Assembly: GCF_005871165.1 (NCBI RefSeq)
Contig: NZ_SWKP01000007.1
Span: 62,001 to 126,000, forward strand
DNA: 64,000 bases
Direction: 5' to 3'
Source: Maricaulis alexandrii
GTDB taxonomy: Bacteria; Pseudomonadota; Alphaproteobacteria; Caulobacterales; Maricaulaceae
Under the pieces are notes generated by a model. That model had not been told where the DNA came from, ran no database searches, and saw only the letters and a program-made list of their open reading frames with translations. Each line of letters opens with the position of its first letter. Position 1 is the stretch's first letter. Both the position numbers and the translations under genes were made by a program. Below are positions 9,404 to 18,465 of the stretch, one piece after another.

Positions 9404-10402
9404 ATGACCGACACGAATGAACCCGGGGCGGAGCTTATTGCTGAAGCCGATGCCGCAACCGAGCGACTGAAAGCGGTCAAAGAGTCCATCGGACGGGTGA
9501 TTTTCGGCCTCGAGGACGAGATCGAATTGTGCCTCGCGGCCATTCTCGCGGGCGGCCACACCCTGCTGGTCGGCGCGCCGGGCCTGGCCAAGACGCGCCT
9601 TGTGCAGACGATCGCCATCGCCACCGGCCTGGACACCAAGCGCATCCAGTTCACGCCGGACCTGATGCCGGCCGACATTCTTGGCTCCGAAATCCTTGAA
9701 GAGAGCGATGACGGCAAGCGTCATTTCCGCTTCCTGCCCGGCCCGATCTTCTGTCGCCTTCTGATGGCCGACGAGATCAACCGCGCCAGCCCGCGCACCC
9801 AGGCTGCCCTGCTGCAGGCCATGCAGGAACACCATGTCACCGTCGCCGGTGAGCGCCATGACCTGCCCCAACCCTTCCACGTCCTTGCGACCCAGAACCC
9901 GGTCGAACAGGAAGGCACCTATCCGCTTCCGGAAGCCCAGCTGGACCGTTTCCTTCTGCGCGTCGACATTCCCTATCCCAAGCGCGAGGCCGAGCGCGCG
10001 GTGCTCCTGGCCACGACCGGCGCCGAAGACATGGAAGCCGTCGAAGTCCTCAGCCCCGAGGAAATCCTGAAACTGCAATCCCTGGTGCGCCGCATGCCGG
10101 TGGGTGAGCGCGTCCTGGAGGCGATCCTGGACCTGCTGCGCCTGGCGCGCCCCGATGACAGCGATGTCGACGCCGTCCGCGAAGGCGTGGCCTGGGGCCC
10201 CGGCCCGCGTGCCGGCCAGGCCCTGATGCTGGCCTGCCGCGCCCGCGCCCTGCTGCGCGGCCGCCTCGCCCCGTCCACCGAGGATGTGGCGGCGCTGGCC
10301 GAGCCGGTGCTGAAACACCGCATGGCCCTGTCCTTCGCGGCGCGCGCCGACGGCCACACGCTGGAAGGCCTGATCAAGTCGCTGGCGGACCGGGCCGCCT
10401 GA
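9404..10402 (+). CDS. MoxR-family AAA+ ATPase
   Basis: The 332-residue AAA+ chaperone has Walker A GAPGLAKT, Walker B LLMADEINRA, the sensor region ATQNPVEQEGTYPLPEAQ with arginine-finger context LDRFLLRV, and a C-terminal lid with GPRAGQALMLACRARAL. MoxR proteins help assemble or activate VWA-domain partners, consistent with the DUF58 and VWA genes that follow directly. The frame is open far upstream, but the ATG at 9404 gives the normal MoxR length. Confidence 0.94.
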   Translation: MTDTNEPGAELIAEADAATERLKAVKESIGRVIFGLEDEIELCLAAILAGGHTLLVGAPGLAKTRLVQTIAIATGLDTKRIQFTPDLMPADILGSEILEESDDGKRHFRFLPGPIFCRLLMADEINRASPRTQAALLQAMQEHHVTVAGERHDLPQPFHVLATQNPVEQEGTYPLPEAQLDRFLLRVDIPYPKREAERAVLLATTGAEDMEAVEVLSPEEILKLQSLVRRMPVGERVLEAILDLLRLARPDDSDVDAVREGVAWGPGPRAGQALMLACRARALLRGRLAPSTEDVAALAEPVLKHRMALSFAARADGHTLEGLIKSLADRAA

Positions 10403-10405
10403 TCC

Positions 10406-11302
10406 ATGTCCCAGGGCACGGACCGTCATACCGAGGCCCGGGTCGTTGCGCTCCGCCATGAAGGCGAGGATGCCGCGGCCCGACTGCCCGCCCTCATGGC
10501 CGAGGCGGATCGCATCGCCGCGACCGTCGCCCAGGGTGTGCATGGCCGCCGCCGGTCCGGCATTGGCGAGACCTTCTGGCAATACCGCCATCACCGTCCC
10601 GAAGACGGACGCGCCGCCGTCGACTGGCGCCAGTCGGCCAAGTCCGACCAGCTTTTCGTGCGCCAGAATGAGTGGGAGGCGGCCAATACGGTCTCGCTCT
10701 GGCGGGATGGCTCGCCCTCCATGCAATTTGCCTCCGGCCGCAATCTGTCCAGCAAGGCGGATCGCGCCGCGGTCTGCCTGATCGCTCTCGCCGCCCTGCT
10801 GACCCAGGGCGGGGAGCGGGTGTCCGTGCTGGGCGAGAGTGCGATTTCGCGCACCGGGGCTCTGGGCCTGGAACGCGTCTCGCGCCGCCTGGTGACGGGA
10901 CCGGGCTCCGCCGCCTCGGTGGAAGCCCCCCATGTCTCCCGCCATACGCGGATCGTGCTGGCCAGTGACTTCCTGGACCCGCCGGAGACCTGGCAGGCGC
11001 GCCTGTCGCGCTTTGCCACCATGGAATCCAATGGCGTCCTGCTGCGGATCGTCGACCCGGCGGAAGAGGACTTCCCCTATGCCGGACGCACGCGGTTCGA
11101 AGCGCCGGGTTCCGGCGAGACCCTCTTGTTCGGCCGGGCCGAAGAGGCCCGCAAGGCCTATCGTGAGCGCTGGCAGGAACAAGGCGAACGGCTTACCGCA
11201 ATGGCGCGCCAGTTCGGCTGGACGCTGATCACGCACCGGACCGACCGGCCGGCGACCAGCGCCGTGCTGAGCCTCTACAAAACCCTGGCACAGGACGTCT
11301 GA
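10406..11302 (+). CDS. DUF58 domain protein (MoxR partner)
   Basis: The 298-residue protein has the DUF58 core motif GETFWQYRHHRPEDGRAAVDW and a following VWA-like fold, with WRDGSPSMQF at the usual metal-site position and RIVLASDFLDP later. It starts 3 nt after the MoxR gene. DUF58 proteins are the standard partner of MoxR ATPases. There are no membrane segments, so it probably acts at the inner face of the membrane with the two following membrane proteins. Confidence 0.92.
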   Translation: MSQGTDRHTEARVVALRHEGEDAAARLPALMAEADRIAATVAQGVHGRRRSGIGETFWQYRHHRPEDGRAAVDWRQSAKSDQLFVRQNEWEAANTVSLWRDGSPSMQFASGRNLSSKADRAAVCLIALAALLTQGGERVSVLGESAISRTGALGLERVSRRLVTGPGSAASVEAPHVSRHTRIVLASDFLDPPETWQARLSRFATMESNGVLLRIVDPAEEDFPYAGRTRFEAPGSGETLLFGRAEEARKAYRERWQEQGERLTAMARQFGWTLITHRTDRPATSAVLSLYKTLAQDV

Positions 11303-11307
11303 CCGTC

Positions 11308-14034
11308 ATGTTTGCGTTCGGCCCCCTCTCCTTTGCCGCCCCGCTGGCCCTGATCGGCCTGCTGGCCCTGCCGGCACTCTGGTTCCTGCTGCGGGCCACC
11401 CCGCCGGCGCCGCGCCGGGCGATCTTCCCGCCCCTGCGCCTCCTGCTGGGTGCACCGGATGACGCGGAAACGCCGCAGCACGCGCCCTGGTGGCTGATCC
11501 TGTTCCGCCTGCTGATTGCCGCCCTGATCATCATCGCCCTGGCCCGCCCCGTCTGGACGCCGCCCAGCGTCGAGAACGAGACCCGCCCGGCCCTCATCGT
11601 GCTGGACAATGGCTGGGCCAGTGCATCCGCCTGGACTGATCTGCAACGCGAAGCCGGCCGGCTCATCGACGAGGCCGACCGGGATGGTCGCCCGGTGGCC
11701 CTGGCGACCACGGCCGAAACCGGACAGGCCCATCCCACCCTGCGCCTGTCCGACGCCGACACGGCCCGCAGCATTCTGGAAACCGCCCGGCCGCAGGCCT
11801 GGCCGACCCGGCGGGACAATCTGGCCGACCGGATCGATACGGCCCGCGAGAATGGCGAGATCGACGGCGTGCTGGCCGTGACCTGGCTGAGCGACGGGCT
11901 TGCGTCCCCCGAGGATGCCCGCCTGGCCCGCAGCCTGTCCCAGCTGGGGGATCTGACCATTCTGGAACCCGACAGCGGCCGGGCCGCCCTGGCCCTGGCA
12001 CCGCCGGAAACCTCGCCGGACGGGTTCACGGTGGAAGTCCGCCGCGCCCCGACCGATCTGCCGCGCACTGTGGGCATCACGGCAATCGGCAGTGATGGCC
12101 GGGCCTTGGCCCGCCGGGATGTGACGATCGAAGCCGATGCCGGATCGGCCACCGCGAACATCGCCCTGCCGCTGGACCTGCGCAACCGGATTGCCAGCCT
12201 GCGCCTGGATGGCAGCACGTCCGCCGCAGCGGTGCACCTGCTGGGCGATAGCTGGCAGCGTCCGCGTGTCGGCCTGATCGAGCTCACCAATGATGAGGGC
12301 CAGCCCCTCCTCTCCGACCTGCACTATATCGAGAGCGCCCTGACCAACCGGGCCGAACTGGTCCGCGGTCATCTGGATGATCTCCTGGCGGCTGAACCCG
12401 CCATTCTGGTGATGACGGATGCGGCCCGCTCCGATGATGCCCGCATCCAGGACTTCGTGAACCAGGGCGGTGTGCTGATCCGCTTTGCCGGACCGCGCCT
12501 GGCCGCCCGAGGCGATGAGCTCCTGCCGGTCGATCTGCGCCAGGGCGGCCGCCTCTTCGGCGGTGCGCTGAATTGGGAAGAGCCGCAGAGCCTGGCCGAT
12601 TTCCCGTCCGGCTCGCCCTTCTCCGGCCTGCCGGTGGACCGCTCGGCCACGGTGGACCGCCAGGTCCTGGCCCAGCCGGGCTCAGCGACACCGGACAAGG
12701 TCTGGGCGCGCCTGGAAGACGGCACCCCGCTGGTGACGGCGGAACGCCGGGCGCGCGGCTGGATCGTGCTCTTCCACGTCACGGCCAGCCCGGAATGGTC
12801 CGACCTGCCGCTGACCGGTCTCTTCCCGCGCATGATGCAGCGCCTGATGGGCCTGGCCCAGGGCGGCGCCGTCTCGGCTCCGGCCAATGGATCCTGGGTG
12901 CTGGACCGTGCCCTGGATGCCCAGGGCCAGCTGGCGAATGCCCCGGCCTCGGCCCGCCCGATCAATGCCGCGGCCTTTGACACGGCCCAGCCCGGCCCGG
13001 AGACGCCGCCCGGCCTCTACCGGCTCGGACCGGCCTCTGCCGCACTCAATGTGATCGACACGGACACTCGCATCGCCGCCCTGTCTCGCGATCTGCCTGG
13101 CGCGGTCTTTGCCGGACTGGACGGTCCGCGCCCGATCCGTTTCACCGCCGGATTGCTGGCCGCGGCGCTGGTCCTGCTGGCGCTGGATGTCCTGGTGGCC
13201 CTGTTGCTGGCCGGACGGCTGGCCAATTTGCGGATTGGCGGCCTGGCGGCTGCGGTCCTGCTCGGTCTGGCCGCCCTGCCGGGAACGCCCCAGGCCGGCG
13301 CCCAGGAAACACAAGGCGATGACAGTTTCGCCATGGAAGCCGCCCTGGCCTTGCGCTTTGCCTATGTCCGCACAGGTGATGCCGCGCTGGACCGGCGCAG
13401 CGAGGCCGGGCTGACCGGTCTGGGCCGCGAGATCACGCGCCGCAGTGCCATGGAACCCGACGCGCCCATGGGCGTGGATATCGACACGGATCCGCTGCTC
13501 TTCTTCCCGATGATCTACTGGCCGGTGACCGAGGATGCCCAGCCGCTGGCGCCGGAAACGGCGGAGCGAGTGAGCGCCTATCTGCAATCGGGCGGTCTGA
13601 TCGTGTTCGACACACAGGACGCCGATGTCGCCATGCTGCGCGCCGGCGCGCCGCATCCCGGCCTGATCAATGTGCTGGAAAGCATCGATGTGCCGCCCCT
13701 GGCGCAAATCCCGCCGGATCATGTCCTGACCCGCGCCTTCTACCTGCTGCAGGAATTCCCCGGACGCTATTCGGGCAGCCCGGTCTGGGTGGAAGCCAAT
13801 CCGAACGGCGCCTCGCGCGATGGCACATCCGGTGTGATCATCGGCGCCCATGACTGGGCTTCGGCCTGGGCCCGGGGCGAGCGCGGAGAAGCACTGGCTC
13901 CCGTCGAGGGCGGTGAACGCCAGCGCGAAATGGCGACCCGGTTCGGGGTGAATATCGCGATGTATGCGCTCACCGGCAATTACAAGGCCGACCAGGTCCA
14001 TGTTCCCGACATTCTCGAGAGGCTGGGCCAATGA
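11308..14034 (+). CDS. BatA-like/DUF4159 membrane protein
   Basis: The 908-residue protein has an N-terminal BatA-type module with two transmembrane helices (about residues 10-27 and 62-79, around PWWLILFRLLIAALIIIAL), a long middle region, a further pair of hydrophobic segments near residues 615-660, and a C-terminal DUF4159 domain (about 690-908, including DPLLFFPMIYWPVTED and GGLIVFDTQD). DUF4159 resembles a class I glutamine amidotransferase fold without known catalysis. It starts 5 nt after DUF58 and overlaps the next gene by 4 nt. The role in the MoxR system is unknown. Confidence 0.9.
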   Translation: MFAFGPLSFAAPLALIGLLALPALWFLLRATPPAPRRAIFPPLRLLLGAPDDAETPQHAPWWLILFRLLIAALIIIALARPVWTPPSVENETRPALIVLDNGWASASAWTDLQREAGRLIDEADRDGRPVALATTAETGQAHPTLRLSDADTARSILETARPQAWPTRRDNLADRIDTARENGEIDGVLAVTWLSDGLASPEDARLARSLSQLGDLTILEPDSGRAALALAPPETSPDGFTVEVRRAPTDLPRTVGITAIGSDGRALARRDVTIEADAGSATANIALPLDLRNRIASLRLDGSTSAAAVHLLGDSWQRPRVGLIELTNDEGQPLLSDLHYIESALTNRAELVRGHLDDLLAAEPAILVMTDAARSDDARIQDFVNQGGVLIRFAGPRLAARGDELLPVDLRQGGRLFGGALNWEEPQSLADFPSGSPFSGLPVDRSATVDRQVLAQPGSATPDKVWARLEDGTPLVTAERRARGWIVLFHVTASPEWSDLPLTGLFPRMMQRLMGLAQGGAVSAPANGSWVLDRALDAQGQLANAPASARPINAAAFDTAQPGPETPPGLYRLGPASAALNVIDTDTRIAALSRDLPGAVFAGLDGPRPIRFTAGLLAAALVLLALDVLVALLLAGRLANLRIGGLAAAVLLGLAALPGTPQAGAQETQGDDSFAMEAALALRFAYVRTGDAALDRRSEAGLTGLGREITRRSAMEPDAPMGVDIDTDPLLFFPMIYWPVTEDAQPLAPETAERVSAYLQSGGLIVFDTQDADVAMLRAGAPHPGLINVLESIDVPPLAQIPPDHVLTRAFYLLQEFPGRYSGSPVWVEANPNGASRDGTSGVIIGAHDWASAWARGERGEALAPVEGGERQREMATRFGVNIAMYALTGNYKADQVHVPDILERLGQ

Positions 14035-16091
14035 ATGCGACCGTGACCGCCCTCGATTTTGCGCCCCTCCTGCCCTGGCCGCTGATTGCCGGGCTGGCGG
14101 GTTTCGCCCTGCTGGCCACCCTGGCCGGCGCCCTGCAACGCCTGTCCGGCTGGATCTGGCGCAGCCTGGCCATTGCCGGCATCACACTGGTGCTCGCCAA
14201 TCCCTCCCTGGTGGAGGAAGACCGAGATCCGCTGGCCGATGTCGCCATTCTTGTCACCGACCGGTCGGCCTCCATGGACATTGGCGGCCGCACCGAGGCG
14301 GCGGACGCGATGGGCGATGCCCTGCGCCGGGAAGTCGAAGCCGATCCCCTGCTGGACCTGATCGAGGTGGAAGCCACGGAAAGCGCGGACGGCACCATGC
14401 TGTTCGACGGGGTGAATGCCGCCCTAGCCAGTGCCCCGCCGGACCGGATTGCCGGCGTGGTCGTGGTATCGGACGGCCAGGTGCATGATGCACCGGCCGA
14501 TCCGGACAGTTTCAATCTCGACGCCCCGCTGCACCATGTCATGACCGGGGATGTCTCAGCCGGGGATCGCCGCCTGGTGATCGAGGAAGCGCCCCGCTAC
14601 GGCATTGTCGGCAATACGGTCCAGTTCGTGATCCGCGTGGAGGACGATTCCATGCGCGGCTCCGCCATGGTCTCCTTCCGCTTCGAGGGCGGAGATCCGC
14701 AGACCCACCGCATCCCGATCGGCCAGTCCACGCGTGTGGAAGTGCCGGTGGAGCGCCGCGGCCAGAATGTCATCGAAGCCGAAGTCGAGGCAGGTCCGCA
14801 GGAACTCTCCCTGATCAATAACCGCGCTGCGGTGAATGTGAATGGCGTGCGCGACCGTCTGCGTGTGCTGCTGGTCACCGGCGAGCCGCACAATGGCGCC
14901 CGCGCCTGGCGTGACCTGCTGAAGTCCGACCCGTCGGTCGACCTGGTCCACTTCACCATCCTGCGGCCGCCAGACCGCCGTGACGCGACGCCGGTGGACG
15001 AGCTGGCCCTGATCGGCTTCCCGGTCCAGGAGCTCTTCGTGGAGCGCCTGAGCGAGTTCGATCTGGTCATTTTCGACCGCTATCGCCGGCGCAATATCAT
15101 GCCGCCGCTCTATTTCGACTATATCGCCCGCTATGTGGAAAATGGCGGGGCGTTGCTGGTGACGGCGGGTCCACCCTTTGCCGGGGCGCCGAGCCTGTAC
15201 CGCACGCCCTTGGCGGCCGTCCTGCCGGTGCGCCCGACCGGCTATATCACCGAGAACGGCTTCACGCCGGAGACGACGGATACCGGCCTGCGCCACCCGG
15301 TCACGGCCGGGCTGGACGGTGGTGAGGACACGCCGCAATGGGGCCGCTGGCTGCGCCATATCCATGGCACCGCGCTGGGCGGGGAAACCCTGCTGGAGAC
15401 GCCGGACGGCGATCCGCTCCTGGTCGTGCAGCGCTCCGGGGAGGGCCGCGCGGCGATCGTGATGAGTGACCAGACCTGGCTCTGGGCCCGCGGCTTCGAA
15501 GGCGGCGGTCCCTATGCGGAGATGTTCCGGCGTGTGGCCCACTGGCTGATGCGCGAGCCGGAACTGGATGAGGAACGCCTGACCGCCTATGCCACGGATG
15601 GTGAGCTGCACGTCGACCGGGTCACCCTGGCCGATCAGGCGCCCCCGCTGGAGATCACCTGGCCTGATGGCCGCACGGAAACCTCGAGCATGGCCGAGAT
15701 CGGCAATGGCCGCTACGAAACCAGCCTGTCGGCGGAAGGTTCCGGCCTGGTCCGCCTGCGCTCGGGCCAACTGACCACGGTGGCCGCCCTGGGCCCGATC
15801 AATCCGGCGGAATATGCCGATCTGCGCCCGACCCGTGACGTTCTGGAGCCCTTCCTGGCCGCAAGCCAGGGCGGGAGTTTCGCGGTCGGCGATGGCGCGG
15901 ATGCCAATCTGCCCAGCTTGCGCCGCACGCGGGCCGGCTCCGATCAGGCCGGCCGCAACTGGCTCGGCCTGACCCGGAATGAGCGCTATATCGTGCGTAC
16001 CTCCTCACGCACCCCGCTCCTGCCGGGCCTGCCGGTGGTGCTGATCCTGTCGACCCTGCTCGGTTTGGGATGGTGGCGCGAGGGCCGGTAA
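14031..16091 (+). CDS. Membrane protein with VWA-like domain, last gene of the MoxR operon
   Basis: The 686-residue protein begins with two hydrophobic helices (about residues 16-38 and 44-58), then a VWA-like segment containing DVAILVTDRSASMDIGG, where DRSAS matches the metal-dependent adhesion motif DxSxS. A GATase-like segment (LRVLLVTGEPHNGARAW) and a C-terminal transmembrane helix (about 665-682) follow. The start overlaps the DUF4159 gene (ATGA). It probably forms a membrane complex with its BatA-like neighbour, remodelled by the MoxR ATPase; this is inference from family biology. Confidence 0.87.
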   Translation: MNATVTALDFAPLLPWPLIAGLAGFALLATLAGALQRLSGWIWRSLAIAGITLVLANPSLVEEDRDPLADVAILVTDRSASMDIGGRTEAADAMGDALRREVEADPLLDLIEVEATESADGTMLFDGVNAALASAPPDRIAGVVVVSDGQVHDAPADPDSFNLDAPLHHVMTGDVSAGDRRLVIEEAPRYGIVGNTVQFVIRVEDDSMRGSAMVSFRFEGGDPQTHRIPIGQSTRVEVPVERRGQNVIEAEVEAGPQELSLINNRAAVNVNGVRDRLRVLLVTGEPHNGARAWRDLLKSDPSVDLVHFTILRPPDRRDATPVDELALIGFPVQELFVERLSEFDLVIFDRYRRRNIMPPLYFDYIARYVENGGALLVTAGPPFAGAPSLYRTPLAAVLPVRPTGYITENGFTPETTDTGLRHPVTAGLDGGEDTPQWGRWLRHIHGTALGGETLLETPDGDPLLVVQRSGEGRAAIVMSDQTWLWARGFEGGGPYAEMFRRVAHWLMREPELDEERLTAYATDGELHVDRVTLADQAPPLEITWPDGRTETSSMAEIGNGRYETSLSAEGSGLVRLRSGQLTTVAALGPINPAEYADLRPTRDVLEPFLAASQGGSFAVGDGADANLPSLRRTRAGSDQAGRNWLGLTRNERYIVRTSSRTPLLPGLPVVLILSTLLGLGWWREGR

Positions 16092-16186
16092 GAGAACGCC
16101 CGATTACCAAGGAATAGTCTGTTGCGCCGGATCTCAAATCCGGGCTCTTGGCTCCACAGCTCTTGGGTGCGCTCGGTATCAAACTG

Positions 16187-16825
16187 TCACTGATCCAATT
16201 CCATCAGGAAATCTTTCGCCGCTGCGGACAGGCTGAGTGTTTGGTTGAAATTCGACCGCGATGGCTCGGCAAGACAAGCTGGGCTTTCATAAAAGAGCAT
16301 CTCGCTCAATCGCTCCACCATATTGGGCGAGGGTTTCGCGACAGAGATCAGGTTCGCCAATCTGGTGTGCCCTGACCCACATCCAGCAACCATCGGCTCG
16401 CTTGAAAGCAAGTCGACACCGCCTCGTGCTTTGAGCTGATGGATTCTTCGCAACGCATTCCAGCGAACCCAGTCATCACTATCCGCCAGAAGCAGTAGGG
16501 CTGCGCCTACAGTTTCCTTATCCGCCGAAGACGCCACGTCGAGAAAGGCATCCATCCCGAAAAACCGGACTTCGCGAATGTCTGAGCCCAGCAAGTCTTT
16601 CACATGAGACTTTAGCGCTATTGCCACCCGCGGGCTTTCCGCAAGTATCCACGCGCCTCCAATTTGGTGTTCAGGATTAGCCGAATTGAGTAGGTCGAGA
16701 AGACGTTGAAACGGGATGCTTTTTCCCAGCATTGGGCGAACATCATTGAGCAGGGGCCCGATATCTCCCTCATGCCGGATTATCGTGTCTATCAAATCTG
16801 ATTGCGTCTCATCTTCTTCGATCAC
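16187..16825 (-). CDS. HEAT-like repeat hypothetical protein
   Basis: The reading frame extends to 16957, but the sequence with protein-like composition starts near VIEEDETQSDLIDTI, so I propose the GTG at 16825 (212 residues); a TTG five codons upstream is an alternative. The middle has helical pairs typical of HEAT/armadillo repeats (GGAWILAESPRVAIAL, VRFFGMDAFLDVASSA, DWVRWNALRRIHQL). Its codon use and base composition look less GC-rich than its neighbours, suggesting recent acquisition. There is no operon partner: it is antisense to both flanks. Function unknown; a protein-binding or immunity-type role would be a guess. Confidence 0.6.
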   Translation of the reverse strand: MIEEDETQSDLIDTIIRHEGDIGPLLNDVRPMLGKSIPFQRLLDLLNSANPEHQIGGAWILAESPRVAIALKSHVKDLLGSDIREVRFFGMDAFLDVASSADKETVGAALLLLADSDDWVRWNALRRIHQLKARGGVDLLSSEPMVAGCGSGHTRLANLISVAKPSPNMVERLSEMLFYESPACLAEPSRSNFNQTLSLSAAAKDFLMELDQ

Positions 16826-16960
16826 GGATGCAACCTTCAAACCAAATACACTACTGCACGCGACAGAATAGAGGCACCCGCCAGAGCTCTCCAAGCATAT
16901 CTTCACACAACAGAAACCCTGTTTCTGCCATGAGTGATCAACACTCACCGGAGACACGCC

Positions 16961-17149
16961 ATGCGCAAGGCTCGCGCCCTGATCCTCATCCTCGCTCTTG
17001 CCCCCATGCTGCAGGGCTGTCTTGTCGTCGGTGCGACCGCCCTCGCCGCAGATGTGGCCGTTGGCACGGTCGGAGCCGCGGTCGACGTGACCGGTGCGGC
17101 CATCGATGTCGTCACGCCGGACGGCAAGGATGATGATGACGACCGCTAG
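16961..17149 (+). CDS. Small lipoprotein
   Basis: The 62-residue product has a classical lipoprotein signal with lipobox LQGC (Cys20) after a hydrophobic core (ALILILALAPM). The mature part is a short alternating Ala/Val stretch rich in ATAL and AVDVTGAAIDV, ending in an acidic DDDDDR tail. The start at 16961 follows GGAG by about 8 nt. It resembles small surface or periplasmic lipoproteins of unknown function found in alphaproteobacteria. Confidence 0.75.
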   Translation: MRKARALILILALAPMLQGCLVVGATALAADVAVGTVGAAVDVTGAAIDVVTPDGKDDDDDR

Positions 17150-17253
17150 CCGGTCCTGCCATCCGCGCTTCCTTTCAATGGTTTCATTTCACCTTCCCTG
17201 CGACCTCTGCTAGCCTTGCATGTGAGGGACGGGTCGCAGTTGAGGAGGCGCAC

Positions 17254-17754
17254 ATGAAGCGCACCATTACCGCCTTTTTTGCCATGGCTGCTCTGGCAGC
17301 TCCGTCACTGGCCAGTGAGCCGGTATCCATTTCCGAGATTCGCATCGGTGACGAACTCCAGGAAAAGGCCGAGGAGTACGGCCAGCGCGAGCTGGACTAT
17401 CTGGCCACGCAGATGCGGGAAGCGCTGGAACGCGAACTCGCCGGTCATCTGGGTGAGAACGGGATGAGCCTGGATGTCGTGATCCTCGACGCCACGCCGA
17501 ACCGCCCGACGATGGAACAGTCCGCCTCCCGCGGCCTGCACATGTCGTCCATCTCTGTCGGCGGGGCCAGTCTGGAAGCCCATCTGTTCGATGCCCAGGG
17601 CAATGAGCTGGAAAGCTATGCCTATTCCTGGCGCTCGCACAGCATTCGCGATGTGGTCGGCTATGCCACCTGGACCGATGCCCGTCGCGCCATTCGCCGC
17701 TTTGCCGATGATATCGGTGAGAGCGTGGATGAAATGGAGGGTTCCGGTTCCTGA
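17254..17754 (+). CDS. Secreted hypothetical protein, paralogue A
   Basis: The 166-residue protein has a signal peptide (MKRTITAFFAMAALAAPSLAS) and a mature domain that parallels the next gene: an opening IxEIRIGDEL-type strand, a long helix ending in a basic/acidic patch, a shared PNRPT motif, and a C-terminal W-TDARRAI-RFADDIGES helix. GGAGG lies 7 nt before the ATG. A strong terminator follows. The family is not recognised; export and duplication are what the sequence supports. Confidence 0.8.
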   Translation: MKRTITAFFAMAALAAPSLASEPVSISEIRIGDELQEKAEEYGQRELDYLATQMREALERELAGHLGENGMSLDVVILDATPNRPTMEQSASRGLHMSSISVGGASLEAHLFDAQGNELESYAYSWRSHSIRDVVGYATWTDARRAIRRFADDIGESVDEMEGSGS

Positions 17755-17778
17755 TTTCCGGAGCACAAGCATCTGAAG

Positions 17779-17814
17779 AACGGGGCGTTTCCAGGCGGAA
17801 CGCCCCGTTTTTCT
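17779..17814 (+). terminator. Intrinsic terminator after paralogue A
   Basis: The stem AACGGGGCGTT pairs with AACGCCCCGTT around TCCAGGCGG, followed by TTTTTCTT. It separates the two paralogous genes, so each is probably transcribed from its own promoter. Confidence 0.9.
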
Positions 17815-17906
17815 TGCGCGCTGCACAACAAGCTTTGCTCTGCGGCGGCCCCGTCGCGTGCTAGGCTGAAGCCACAAAAGGGGGACACGATCAGGAGGAA
17901 CGCATC

Positions 17907-18464
17907 ATGCGCATTCTCGCCAGTGTCCTAATGGGGCTGACTTTTTCATCCCAGGCCCTCTCACAGGACGTTTTCGACGCCCAGTATGAGAGCCTGGCAC
18001 CCGGCTCGATCGAGATCGGCCGTATCAGTTATTCCGAAGACCTCCGCCACAAGGCCGCGTCCCTGGGCGAGGACGAGCTCGTCCGGCTGTCCGGCTATCT
18101 GCGGGATGATTTGCAGGCCGCGCTGATTGCCCATGACTGGCACGGCGTCTCGCTGCGGCCCACCGTGTTGAATGTGACGCTGGAGGATGTGGTCCCTAAC
18201 CGGCCAACCCTGACCCAGCTGCAGCGCATGCCCGAGCTGAGCTATGCGAACCACACGCCGGGTGGCGCCGAACTCTCGGCTGAACTGGTGGATGAGACCG
18301 GTTTCGTGATCGCCCGCTATGAATTCAGCTGGATCGACCCGGACGCGGACAATGATGCCGGCTCCGGGGTGTGGACCGACACCCGCACGGCCTTCGGCCG
18401 CTTTTCCGAAGCCCTGGCGGAAAGCCTGGGCGAGGCGCCCATGCCCGGTGCGTCCGGCAGCTAG
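17907..18464 (+). CDS. Secreted hypothetical protein, paralogue B
   Basis: The 185-residue protein has a signal peptide (MRILASVLMGLTFSSQALS) and matches paralogue A along its length: EIGRISYSEDLRHKA against EIRIGDELQEKA, VVPNRPTLTQ against ATPNRPTMEQ, and WTDTRTAFGRFSEALAESLGEA against WTDARRAIRRFADDIGES. AGGAGG precedes the ATG by about 9 nt. Side-by-side paralogues with separate control suggest duplication and divergence. No function can be assigned. Confidence 0.8.
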   Translation: MRILASVLMGLTFSSQALSQDVFDAQYESLAPGSIEIGRISYSEDLRHKAASLGEDELVRLSGYLRDDLQAALIAHDWHGVSLRPTVLNVTLEDVVPNRPTLTQLQRMPELSYANHTPGGAELSAELVDETGFVIARYEFSWIDPDADNDAGSGVWTDTRTAFGRFSEALAESLGEAPMPGASGS

Positions 18465-18465
18465 A

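Noticed and set aside
9359-11236. 625-codon frame opposite MoxR and DUF58
   Set aside because: Antisense shadow of two well-supported genes.
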